Source: Heloderma charlesbogerti (taxonomy: Eukaryota; Chordata; Lepidosauria; Squamata; Helodermatidae). From it: a stretch of DNA of 64,000 nucleotides. Below, piece after piece: positions 37,201-49,200 of this stretch. The notes beneath the pieces were generated by a model, which was not told the origin of the DNA, made no database searches, and saw only the letters and a program-made list of their open reading frames with translations. Position numbers and translations under genes: made by a program. The stretch covers positions 310,001 to 374,000 of the forward strand of contig JANEZZ010000807.1 of the NCBI GenBank assembly GCA_026122225.1. The letters run 5' to 3'. Numbering within the stretch: the stretch's first letter is position 1; each line of letters starts with the position of its first letter.

Positions 37201-40200
37201 CCGTCCTCCATGATTGCTCAAAGAGAATAGACAGTGGTTCTGAGAGGTCTTCTGCCAGTTCCTTTATTACTCTAGGATGCAGTTCATCTGGCCGCGGAGA
37301 TTTGAACTCATTCACAGCAATTAGGTGTTCCTTGACCATATGCCTATCGATCTCAAGCTGCAATCCTGCCCCTTCAGCCTGTACTTCGCCTTTGCCATAG
37401 TCCCTCTTCAGGAGAAGATTGAGCCAAAGTCAGAATTGAGCACTTCTGCCTTTTCCTTGTCATCTGTTATCATTTTGCCATCCTTATTTAGTAGTTGAAC
37501 CACCATTTCTTTCCTCTGTCTTTTACTATGCACGTAGCTGAAGAAAGCCTTTTTGTTGCTTTTAGGATCCCTCACTAACCTCAGCTCGTTCTCAGCTTTA
37601 GCCTTCCTGGCGCCATCCCTGCAATTCTGTGCTACCTGCCTGTACTCTTCCTTTGTTGCTTGGCCTTCTGTCCACTTCATGTATGTGTCCTTTTTGGTTT
37701 TCAGGTCACCTCTAAGCTTTTTGTGAAGCCAAACTGGCTTCTTCTGTTGTCTTCTGCCTTTTTTTCTTGTTGGAATTGTTTGTGATTGTGCCTTGAGAAT
37801 TTCCATTTTACCCCCCCCCCCATCTTGGACTCCTTTTCTCATTAGCGTCGCTTGCCATGGGACCTTACTGATCACTGTTCTGAGTTAATTAAAATCGGCT
37901 TTCCTAAAATCCAGGGTACACGTTTGGCCACACTCGGCTTTTGCTTCCTTTAGAACCAAGAACTCAAGTACAACATGGTCGCTTTCCCCCAGAGTTCCTG
38001 TAACTGCTACTTTATCTACTAAGTCATCTCTGTTGGTCAGGATCAAGTCAAGGATAGCCGATCCTCTAGTTCCTTCCTCCACTTTCTGTAGGAGGAAGTT
38101 ATCCACCACACAAGTCAGGAATCTCTTGGAGGGGCCATGTTTTGCAGAATTTGTCTCCCAAGAAATATCGGGAAATCGAAGTCCCACATTACTACTACAT
38201 CATGCTTCCTTGAAACATTGGCAATTTGTTTTTCAAAAGTTTCATCCTCGTCTTCTCCTTGGTTGGGTGGCCAGTAGTAGACTCCGACCACCAGGTTCCT
38301 TTTATTCTTTGCTCCATTTATTGTAATCCAGATGCTCTCGATGGGGCTACTAAGCTCGTCCTCCTGTATTTCTTTGCCAAGATATGTATTTTAACATATA
38401 GTGCAACTCTACCTTCCTTTCTGTTCCTCCTGTTCTTTTTGAACAAGTTATATCCTTCAACTACTGTATTCCAGTCATGGAAGTCATCCCAAGTCTCAGT
38501 TACACCTGTCAAGTCATAATTTCCCTCCGTATTAGGAGTTCAAGTTCGTTATGTTTGTTCCCCATATGTATAGACATCGAAGTTTTGTTGTTTATTCGTT
38601 CAGTCGCTTCCAACTCTTCGTGACTTCATGGACCAGCCCACGCCAGAGCTTCCTGTCGGCCGTCGCCAACCCCAGCTCCCCCAAGCTCGAGTCCGTCACC
38701 TCCAGAATATCATCCATCCATCTTGCCCTTGGGCGGCCCCTTTTCCTTTTGCCTTCCACTTTCCCTAGCATCAGCATCTTCTCCAGGGTATCCTGTCTTC
38801 TCATGATGTGGCCAAAGTACTTCAGTTTTGCCTTTAATATCCTTCCCTCAAGTGAGCAGTCTGGCTTGATTTCCTGGAGTATGGACTGGTTTGATCTTCT
38901 TGCAGTCCAAGGCACTCTCAGAATTTTCCTCCAGCACCACAGTTCAAAAGCATCTATCTTCCTTCGCTCAGCCTTCCTTATGGTCCAGCTCTCACAGCCA
39001 TAGGTTACTACGGGGAATATCGTTGCTTTAACTATGCGGACCTTTGTTGTCAGTGTGATGTCTCTGCTCTTCACTATTTTATCAAGATTTGTCATTGCTG
39101 TCCCCCCAAGAAGTAAATGTCTTCTGATTTCCTGGCTGCAGTCAGCGTCTGCAGTAATCTTTGGGCCTAGAAAGACAAAGTCTGTCACTGCCTCCACGTT
39201 TTCTCCTTCTATTTGCCAGTTATCAATCAAGCTGGTTGCCATAATCTTGATGTGCTTTATAGTCTGGCTTTCTTCCTACATGTTTCTGAAGACTATTACT
39301 GGGCGCTATTAGAGCTGTTCTCTCCGTTGTGCTGCATGAGCCTTCATCCATTGTTACCCCCAACTTTATGTCTCCCTCCCCTGTAGCATTCAGTTTAAAT
39401 CCCCCCTGATGAAGTTCTTCATGCTGTGGCCAAACACATTCTTCCCAGCCCTTGTGAGGTGCAACCCAGAGCCTTGAGAAGAGAAGACTGAGGGGAGATA
39501 TGATAGCGCTCTTCAAGTACTTGAAAGGTTGTCACAAGAGAGGAAGGCCAGGATCTCTTCTCCATCATCCCAGAGTGCAGGACACGGAACAATGGGCTCA
39601 AGTGACAGGAAGCCAGATTCTGGCTGAACATCAGGAAAAACTTCCTGACTGTTAGAGCAATATGACAATGGAACCAGTTACCTAGGGAGGTGGTGGGCTC
39701 TCCCACACTGGAGGCGTTCAAGACTAGGCTGGACAGCCATCTGTCGGGGATGCTCTGACTTGGATTCCTGCACTGAGCAGGGTGTTGGACTCGATGATCT
39801 TATAGGCCCCTTCGAATCCTACTATGCTATGAGTCTATGAAAATCTAAGGTGAATTATGGGATAGAGGCAGGAATAAGAAAGAATAAACCGATACATAGG
39901 CGACGCAATGCCCATGACACATCACTCCAAACCACAATAAATAACTGAAGCTGAAATTTTATGTTGAAATGCTTAACATTTTAAAAGGTGTTTGTTTATA
40001 AAAATGGCCTTTTAATATTTATAAACAGGCTGTGCAACTGCTGGTTGTTTACTGTGGCTTGGAATAATAAAGAAGAATTGCAGACTGTCCACCCTTCAGG
40101 GCTTCACAAGCAGACCTGGCCATGATAACACCTGCAATAGTTACATCACATCTTGACTACTGTAATATTCTCTAAACCAGGAGTGGGAAAGGGGTGTCCT

Positions 40201-43200
40201 TTTAGATGGTGGAGTGCAACTCCCACCATCCCTGACCACTGACCCTGCTAGCTGATGGGATCTGGAGTCCAACAAGATCTGGAGGACCACAGCTTCCATG
40301 CCCTTGCTCCACAGGAAGCCTACAAAGAGCCTGGGGAAGCGTCAGCTGGTAGAAGGAGAGAGCGGCAGTCAGGCGGCTCGTGGTGCCTGCGGTCCCTGTG
40401 TCGAGTCACTGCCCTGGCTGCCCCCTGATGCCGACGGTGAAAGCCTTCTTCATCTTAGGGCTGGGACCAACCTCTGGCCGATGCTGCCCCGCCATTTCAC
40501 GCGGATGTCAGAAAGCACAGGAGCCCTAGACCCCGAGGCCTCCCAGAGGCCAGGGCAGCCGCTCGCGGCACTGCAGATGTTGCTGGCTGGCAACCCTGGG
40601 CATCCGCGTTGCGCCTGGCAGCACGTGGGTGGCCACCAGCTGCCCACCCGTTCAAAGCCTCGAGGCCAACAGCCACTGGGCCCCCTCCAGCGAGCCAGGA
40701 ATGAGTGAGACCCCACCGAAGGCAGTGTGCTCGGCCACGGCCCCATGAAGCGGCTCAGAACACTGCCACGCTGGACCTCCCACGCCACTGAGAGGCCCAG
40801 GAGAATCAACAAGGGCACACTCTCCCCTGCCCGTGTTCCAGGACAAGCCGTTCTCTAGGGCGGCCCAGACAGTCTGCCCAGAACCAGGCCAAGATGCAGA
40901 CTGTCCGTTCCGCCCAAGGAAACCTGGGGCTGGGCTGCCACCGTGTGACTGGGCATGTTGCCGAAGAATGGCACATGAGAAACGGGCGGTCCTCCTTTCC
41001 ACCGGGGCAGGCAGGGGTGGCTTTTTAAGGCCAAGGGCGCAGCGCGAATGCCTCCTGTGGCATGGCTAGAACACGGCCCTCTCTCCAAGAGGAACCATCA
41101 CCTCATTCCCCAGACAAAAACCCATGCCGGCCATCTCAAGCAGCCCAAAGGGGCAAAGGGCGAGTGCGCGCGCGGTCTGCTGCACCACTGCAGGAACTGC
41201 ACCTGTCTCCAGCCTGGAAAAATGGAAAGGTCCCCACAGACACCAGTAGGGAGCACTAAACATCTTCTGCACAGCCTGAAGTCCAAGTCAGTGCAGATGC
41301 GAGCAACTTTATCTGCACGGTGTCTTGGAAACTGGTCGCAGCATGATTCTAAGGGCTTGCCCACCTGCTCCGGGGTCCACATTGTAAGAGCCCCTACCCC
41401 TTCTGCGTGTGCGTGCGTGTGTGTGCGCACACGTGCACACACTTTACCACTAGGAATAACTCTACTGGCTGAAACCAACTGGAAGCAGCAGTGGCAGAAA
41501 AGCAGGGTCTTTTTGCTGCCGCCGCCGCCGCCACACCACCACCACTGCCTGGAGCAGGCCCTAAGATGGGCTCTAGCCCATCACAGCTGGAAAGACCATG
41601 GGGAAAAGTGGGGCAGCCTTTTCTGCCTCATGCCCCGCTTGGGGGCATCCTGGAGGCATCTGGCTGACTGCTGTTGAAGACAGAACACTGGGCCCACCTT
41701 GGCTGGATCCAGAAACAAGAATCAATGGGAGGAACAGGCAGCAGGAAACACCACATGCAAGGAGAGGAGGGCGCTCCAGAGCTCGCCCTAAGCCACTCGC
41801 GGAGAGTGCAAGCGGGGGTGGAGGTGGCACAATGCCCCCCCCCCGCACGCTGGGAGGCCCTGGCTGCAGCTCCCCAAGGCGCCAGGCTGAGCTCTAATCA
41901 GAGCTCAGGGGCCTCGGAGGCTGCCTCTGCCACCTACCGGGCTGCTCGCCACATGGCCCGCTTCTCTGCTTCCAGGGCCCGCCGCTCTGCTGGGGAGAGG
42001 TCCTTCTTCTCCTGGGCACTGAGGAGCTCGGGGCTCTGCATGCGAAGGCGCTCCTGATGCCGCCGCTCTGCTTTTGCTGTCCTGACTGGCGCACCCAACT
42101 CCCCCGCTCTGGTGTAAGCTGGGCTCAGCCTGGGCAGGAAGAGGAGGGCAGTCAGACCGGCCCGGGCCTCCCTCTGCAACAGGCTGCGCCCCCTTCCTCT
42201 CCCCTTACCCAGCCGTGGATGTGGGCTGTGGCTCCGGCCTCGGGGCCTCCTCGAGGGAGTTCCTCTGCGAGCTGTTGTGCCTGTCGGGCTCTGGGAACCT
42301 GCCAACGCACAAAGAGCTGTTAGCTGTGGCACAAAGGGCTTCCGCAAGGCTTTAGCAGGCAGGGAACCAGGGCTGAGCACCTTCTGGGCCTCTGTCCGAT
42401 TGCCTCGCGAGCCCAGAAGGTGCAGCGTCCCCAGAACCTCGTCTGACTTCAGAACGGGAATACGTATGCCTGATGCCTGCACGAGGAAGCACAAAAACTG
42501 CACCAGAGGGAGCCCCAGCTGCCGCTCCCAACAATGTCCCCTACCACCACCACTGAGCCCATCCACAACCTCCAGACTCCCCACTCCTTCCTCTCCACCC
42601 ATTTCCGACAAAATAGTCTCTGAAAACTGCAGTTTGCAATGAGAAGAACTGATGGAAGTTATATGGGAGCATCTGGACTTCAGGAGGAATTCTGAGCCGT
42701 GTTCTGGTGTGCAGCCTGCCTGAACCTGGTGTCCCCCCAATATTTTAGACTACAACTCTCAGCATTCCTGACCATTGCCTGGGGCTGATGGCAGCTGAGG
42801 TCCGAAGCATCTGGAGGGCACCATGTTGGGGAGGCACGCCTGCACACACAGCAGGGCTGGTGCAGAGGCCACCCAGAGGCCTGTGCTGCTCAGGGCAGCT
42901 GCCTGCGGCGGAGCAGGCTCAGGAGCGATCCAGCCGCGCGGCCAGGCTTGGGCAGAGCAAGCCCCCCCCCGGAGGCATGAGGTGGAGCTCACCAAGCCGC
43001 CATCGGGGACAGCTGCCTCCTGCTGTCCAGCTTCTCGACTTTGTACTCGACGCCCTCAATGAAGATGCTGGAGGGGACACTCGTGCCTGGGGAGCGCCTT
43101 CCCACATCGGCTGCCGCCTCCTCTGCCTCCTCGTCTTCCTCCTCCAGCAGCTGGACTCGCTTCTGCTGCAACTTCCGAGCTGTCCAAGCAAGAACGGACT

Positions 43201-46200
43201 TGGTGGAGCTAGGCGGCTGCTTCCACTCCTCCTGCCCCTCCCCAGAACCAAAGGAGACCTGGCTGCTGCCCAGTCTGGACTGCTTGGGGCCCAGCCAAGA
43301 GGCCTCCAGGCGGGCCTGGCCTTCTGAGGGCTCGAGATGAACCAGGGAAGAGAGCCAGGGAGGAATCCGCACTGAACAATACGCCACACGCGCTGCTCCC
43401 CTGCCCACCCTTGGCCTTGGCCTGCAGGGCCTCTCAGCGTTTCGCTGCTGTTGTCCCAACTCCACATAAAAATGCAGGAGCGGCTCGGCCAGACCAGACC
43501 CACAGCCGCTCTAGGGCAGCACCCTTGGCATGCCTGGCCAGCCTGCATGCAGGACAGGAGGGCAAAGGGCCGCTCCTGCCGTGGCTCCCCACTGGGAGAC
43601 CAGCATCCAGGGGCATCCTGACTCTGACCTGGAGGTGGCATGGAGCCACCAGCCGCCCTCTCCTCCCCCATGACTTTCTCTAACCCCCTTCGAAGACCGT
43701 CCAAGATGGTGGCCATCTCTACAGCTTGTGGTGGCAAATTCCAAAGTCTGACTCTATGCGGTGCGAAGAAGCCCTTGCCTTTATCTGTCCTGAATCCCCC
43801 AAAGCTTAGCTCCGTGGGAGGACCCCATTGGGACCTAGTGTTGTGCGACTGGGAGAAACATGCCTCCTGGCCCACTTCCTCCACACCAGGCATCACCTTA
43901 TGCAGCACCATCATGCCTCCCCTCACTTGTTCTTCCTAAGCTAAAGCAGCCCTGCGCTGTTGAAACCTTTCCTCACAGGGAGCTGCTCCGGGGTTGCCCT
44001 TTTCCAGCTCTACAACGTCCTTTTTGAGTTGCACTGGCCAGCAGTGTCCACAGTATCTCAAGCGCAGCTGTACCACAGATTAGAACAGAAACATGGGGAG
44101 CACCGGAAGCCGCCTTCTCCCGAGCCAGGCCCTTGATCCACCTAGCTCACTGCTGTCAACAGCGACAGGCAGCCAGGGCTCCAGGCAGGACTCTTCCCCA
44201 GCCCCCCAACCTGGAGACCCAGGGACTGAACCCGGGATCTTCTGCATGCAGGGCAGGGGCCCCACCACGGCCCCTTTTGCAGTCTGACGCTGGCACTCTC
44301 ATCATAGATTCCTTTCCCAGCCAACCCCACCACGGAGCCTGCCTCGATGCTTCCATCAAGCTGTCCGCCACAACCCTGAGATCCCTTCCTGGGCCAGTCA
44401 CTGCCAGCTCAAACCCCATCCACGTATGTGTGGAGCTGGGACACAGAGGGAGTGTGTCCCTCTGGGTTCTGCTGGCTCCCAGTGGCTTTGGATACCACAC
44501 GCCATGGTTCCAAAAGATGGTGGGCACCAGCGGACTCCAGCGGCACTTCCCGACACGGAATCCACTGCATTTGCCATTGGGCGGTCCCTCCCCGCCGTCT
44601 GGAGGGATTCTTCTGGCGCGCTCACGCTCATCCACTTTGCATCAGGGCAATTGAGCCACAGCGAGACTCAGGCAGAAGCAAGGGGAGGAGGCTCGGGGCT
44701 CAGAGCTGCCTCTTGGGCAGGGGGAGGGGGACAACAAGCGCCTGGCCGGCGTGCCCCCTTCCCCTCCCCCCAGCTCAGGGCCCAGGCAGCCGCCAAGCTC
44801 CAGGGCGACGCTCCGTGCTCCGCCTGTCCCATGCCCCAGCTGGCACCCGCTTCCCCATTCCTCCCCAGGCCCCTCACAAGCAGGGGAGGTGCCCCCACTA
44901 TGGGCAGCAGGGCCGGCGCCCCATGCCTCTGTGGCCGTGGCCGCCCACCAGTGGGAAGGCCAGGCGATCCCGCCCCCCTCAAGCATCGGCAGGGACCCAG
45001 CCTGCCGGACTCTGCCCAGCAACAGCCCTGCCCTCACTGGCTGGCAGGGAGAGCAGGCCGGCCCCTGAAGCATGCAGCAAAGCGCCCCTCGCTGCCACGC
45101 GTCTCTGCAGCCGCGTAAAGCCCAGGGAGAGAGCAGCTCGGAGGCTCCTGCAGAGCCTGGCCGGGGGTTTGCGCTTCCCTCCCACAAGCCCCTTCCCTGC
45201 CACAGTCCAAGCCATCCACATAGCGAGGCCAATGTATATGGAACTGAAACATCTGCACAGTGCGTCCTGCCTTGATTGTAGGCTCCTCGGGGCAGAGACT
45301 GTCCACTTCTCTTTGTAAAGTTTTAGGCATACGCACAGTGCCAAATGTGCAAATAAACAAGCCCATCGCTCTGGGAGGGAGTGGAAGGCCACACACACAC
45401 ACACACACTGCAGGCGCTCCTCTCTCCAGCCACTCTGCTGGCAAGCCATGTCAGGGCAGCGGCAGGGGGCCAGGGCTTCAAGACCTCTTCTGCTCTGGGG
45501 CAAGGGAGGGACATCTCCCAGAGCAGGGACAAGGGAGAGGGGCCTGGCCCCGTGAGTGGTTTGGCAGTGAAGGGCCTGTGGGAGGCCCCAGCCCACTCTG
45601 CCCACGGGCCCTGGGCGGGCCGGCCTGCCCTGCGCAGAGGCAGCTGCCTGCCCAGCCCCAACAGACCTTCCTCCTCCTTCATCTTCTTCAGGTCATCTTC
45701 CCCAACCAGAGACACCCGCTTGGGCAGCTTCTCCGCAGGCTGCTGCTTCAGCTCCACCTCGAAGTACTTCTGCCTTTCACGGAAGGACCGCTGTTCTGGG
45801 CTGCGCAGAGCCCCCCACAGCGGAGCCTGCGGGGAAGCAGCGAGAGAGCACTGTGGAGAGCAGCCCTCCCCTGCCCACTCCCGGGGCAGGGCCCCTCAGG
45901 CTGAGCCCCACTCACCTCAGAGAGGGCCGGAGGCTTCTCTGTGCTTTCCTGGCTCTGCGGCTCCTGAGGGCGGGGAGGCAAGTGCTGTGACTGCAGGGCG
46001 TCCGCTGCCCCCCCGGCCCGCCCCCCCCACCCCCGCCCCCGGCTCACCTCCGGCTCTAGCAGCAGGTGCGGGACTGGGACCGCTGCCAAGGCCTTGTAGG
46101 CCTGCTTGGCGCTGACGGGGATTTCGTCTGGCGAGGGGGGCCTAGGAGACCGAGGCTGCGGGGAAAGCAGGCCCCGGGGTCAGAGCACACCAGTCCCGGC

Positions 46201-49200
46201 GAGGGGTCTCCAAGGCAGCAGAGGCCCTCTGGGTGCCCAGCAGAAGCCGCCCGGCTCAGCCTGCCCCCCCCCGCCCCCGGTTGCTCCAACAACTGCCCCC
46301 CTGTGTGGGGCTGCCAATAAGGCGGGCGAGGCAGCGGCGCCCATAGCGACTTACGGAGTTGTGGGTGCTCGAGCACAGCTCAGGCTGCTGGAATGGATTG
46401 GGACTGTCCCGGCCTTCAGAGGGAGCAGCCGGGGCCGGGCGCAAGCGGGAGACGGGCTGGATCGTGCCTGGCTTGGTCTGTGCCTGCATGAGACGGGCGG
46501 GGGAGCTGATGTCAGCTCTCTGGACAAGCAGATCCCCCCAGTCCCAGAGGAAGGACTTGCCACCATGTGGCCAGAAGCTGCAAGGGACCAAGACCAGGCC
46601 CCACGAGCACAGGACTCACCGATTTGCCCTCGTTGTGGGTGGGAACAAAATGGACCGAAGCCTGGAAGCAGGAAGTCAGGGACATCAGGGCGGGGCAGGC
46701 CCCCCAGAGGCCTCAGCCCCCACAGCTCCAGGCCACTCTTGCCACGCCCCCCGACCCTGCTCTGCAGCCACAAGCCCCTGCCCCAACCAACGCAGTGTTC
46801 TGCTCCTGCTGCCAGCACAGAGCGCCCCCCTGCCTTGCCCCAGGGGCAGCTGGCCCCACACAACAGGCTGGGCCTCCTCCCGACCCCAGGGGCGGATCCC
46901 CCCGCCTGCCCGGCCCACAGATGAAGGCCACTCCTGGAGCAGCTCTCCAAAAGGCCAGTCCAGCTGCGGTGGCGGAAGCAGCAGCAGCAGCAGCGGGGGG
47001 GGGGGGGGCTTGCTCACAGCACCCCTCCCAACAAGCCAGGGAGGCCAGGCTGGCAATGCAGAGCGGGCACAGCACACCGAGGTGGCACTTACAAAGCGGG
47101 TCTCCCTGCCCACCAGGTGGGCCGGCCGGGGGGCAGCACAGGGCTGGAGTGTGGCCAGGGCCAGAGAGAAAGAGAAAGAGAACCGGAGAGACAGAGAGGC
47201 TGGCTGAAGAGCGAGAGGCAATGGCCCGGGCCCCCTCCCTGGCCCCAGCAGCACCGCTTACCTGCTGGCTGCCGGGAGAGTCTCGCCAGGCCAGGACCGG
47301 CTCCCCTTCCCCTGCCAGGGCCTGAAAGACAGAAGGAGGCACCCTCACCACCTGCCCCTCAGCTGCCCGGAGCACAGCGCCAGTGCTGCAGAGGGCCCCT
47401 CCAGCCCCTGCCCTGTAAGGGCAACCGGCCAGGCCTCCGCCCCGCGCCTGCACCATCGCCCCGGCAGCGAGCCCGCCGCGCTGGACAGTCACAGGCCTCC
47501 CTCGCAGAAGCAGCCTCCACCCGGGCCAGCCAGACCCCGCACTGCCTGCTCCAGGGGGACTCCAAGGGGAGGCCCGCTCAGCCCCGCTTCCTGGCACGCT
47601 GGGGACAGCGCGCCATGGGGTCTCCCTGCCATTCAAGCAGCTCTCCCCGCCGCCCTTCTCATGAGGCGAGGCCCCTGCAGGGTGCAAACGTGCCCCCGCC
47701 AGCCAACGGCCCTGAGGCCCAGGAAGCCACAGGGCCGTGCCCACCCTGCGGCCTCTTTCCCAGCCGTCCCGAACACCTTCCACTGGCTGCAGTGCTCCAG
47801 CAGCCCCCGAGCCAGAGCAGCCCTTCCCCAGCATGGGAATCCCTCTCTCAGCCCAGGCCACAGAGCCCACCCCCGCCCAAAAAGGCTCCGGTCTCTGCAC
47901 TGCATGTCCAGGGTGGTGATTCTACGTGGGCTCAGGGGAATCACAGCACTCCACCTCCTGAGTAATGCAGTCTTCTCTTTCCCTTAAAAAAAAAAAAAAA
48001 AAAGCAAGTCCCTAGCCCTCATGGCTGCACAAGGATATGTTCGAAACCCTGCTAAAACTGTAGAAGCCATCAGAGCTCCTAAAGCAAATTTTTGATATTG
48101 TATTGGGGGGGGGGGCTCCCTCCAAGCAAGCAGAATCAGTTATGCCAAATAGAAGTTGCATAGCGATGAAAATATATGTGTACTACAAAATTCTGCCTTC
48201 CTTGGACACAGCTGCAAAATGTTTAGATAACTCCGAGTGGAATATTGTCCTTATTCTGTTTTCTTGCCCCAAGAACAAAGTGGCTAAGTTTAGGTGGGCG
48301 GTGAACACACTCATTCCACTTGGCTTCAGTGGCTTTTAATGTATGAGTGAAGGTTTTAACTCTACTCCCGTTTTAATCTTGCTATTGTTGAATTGATGGT
48401 GTTTCTGCTGTTTGTTTTTGTTAGAGGTATACAAGCACTTTAAAATAAAAGAAAATACAAGATGCAACAATTTAAAAAACAGACATCCAATCATCAGAAG
48501 CATAATGATCAGAAACAGCAGCAGATGAAACAAAATCCAGACCAACGGGTTAAAAGCTAAGCACAACATATCAGCAGAAAAACTCCAGCCAAAGGCACAC
48601 GGGAACAGGAAAAGGTTTTCAGCCGGTGGCTGAATCCTCAGAGCAGCGGTGAGGCCCAGCCGGCCTCCAGGGATCTCTCACCTCTTACCCCACAGGGTCC
48701 TGCACACAACGGCCCTTCCGGGGTCCCCTGGAGGCCAAGCTCCAGCTGGAGAGGCTGTGCCTGGCCCAGCGCGTGCCCCACCCAGGACTCCTCCATGCAC
48801 TGCACAGCAACCGCGGCACGCTCAGGCAAGACGTGGGGATGGGCTGGAGCCCCCGGGTCAGCCCAAGACTCCTGCTGAGGAGGGAGGGGAGGGAGGCAGG
48901 CAGCCCAGAACACGCGGGCAGGCAGGGGCAGGCTGCCTCTCCGCCCGGCAGCATGCAGCAGCAACACGGCACGGCACGCTGGGCTGCTTGCCTTGGCACA
49001 GAGGCTGGTCTTCAGCACTCCCCCCTGGCCATAGCCCAGGGGGGGGCCCCCCAGGCGCCCCTTGCCCTGCCGGTTTGCAACCACAAAGGGGTTGGTGCTG
49101 AAGGGGATGGGCTGAGAGTCCACTGAAGTCTGCTCCTCCGCAGGCTGCGGCGGGAGGGCGGCACCCCCTGCTGCCGAAAGGGGTGTGCTGCTGCTCGCCT

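Noticed and set aside
42289..42298. Alternative acceptor for w16 at the inner CAG
   Set aside because: Joining w15 to that site produces TGA across the junction; the outer CAG keeps the frame.
46713..47900. 395-codon reverse open frame
   Set aside because: It spans SCRIB exons w8 and w9 and their introns in other frames or reads through clear splice sites; the protein is low-complexity Gly/Pro/Ala.
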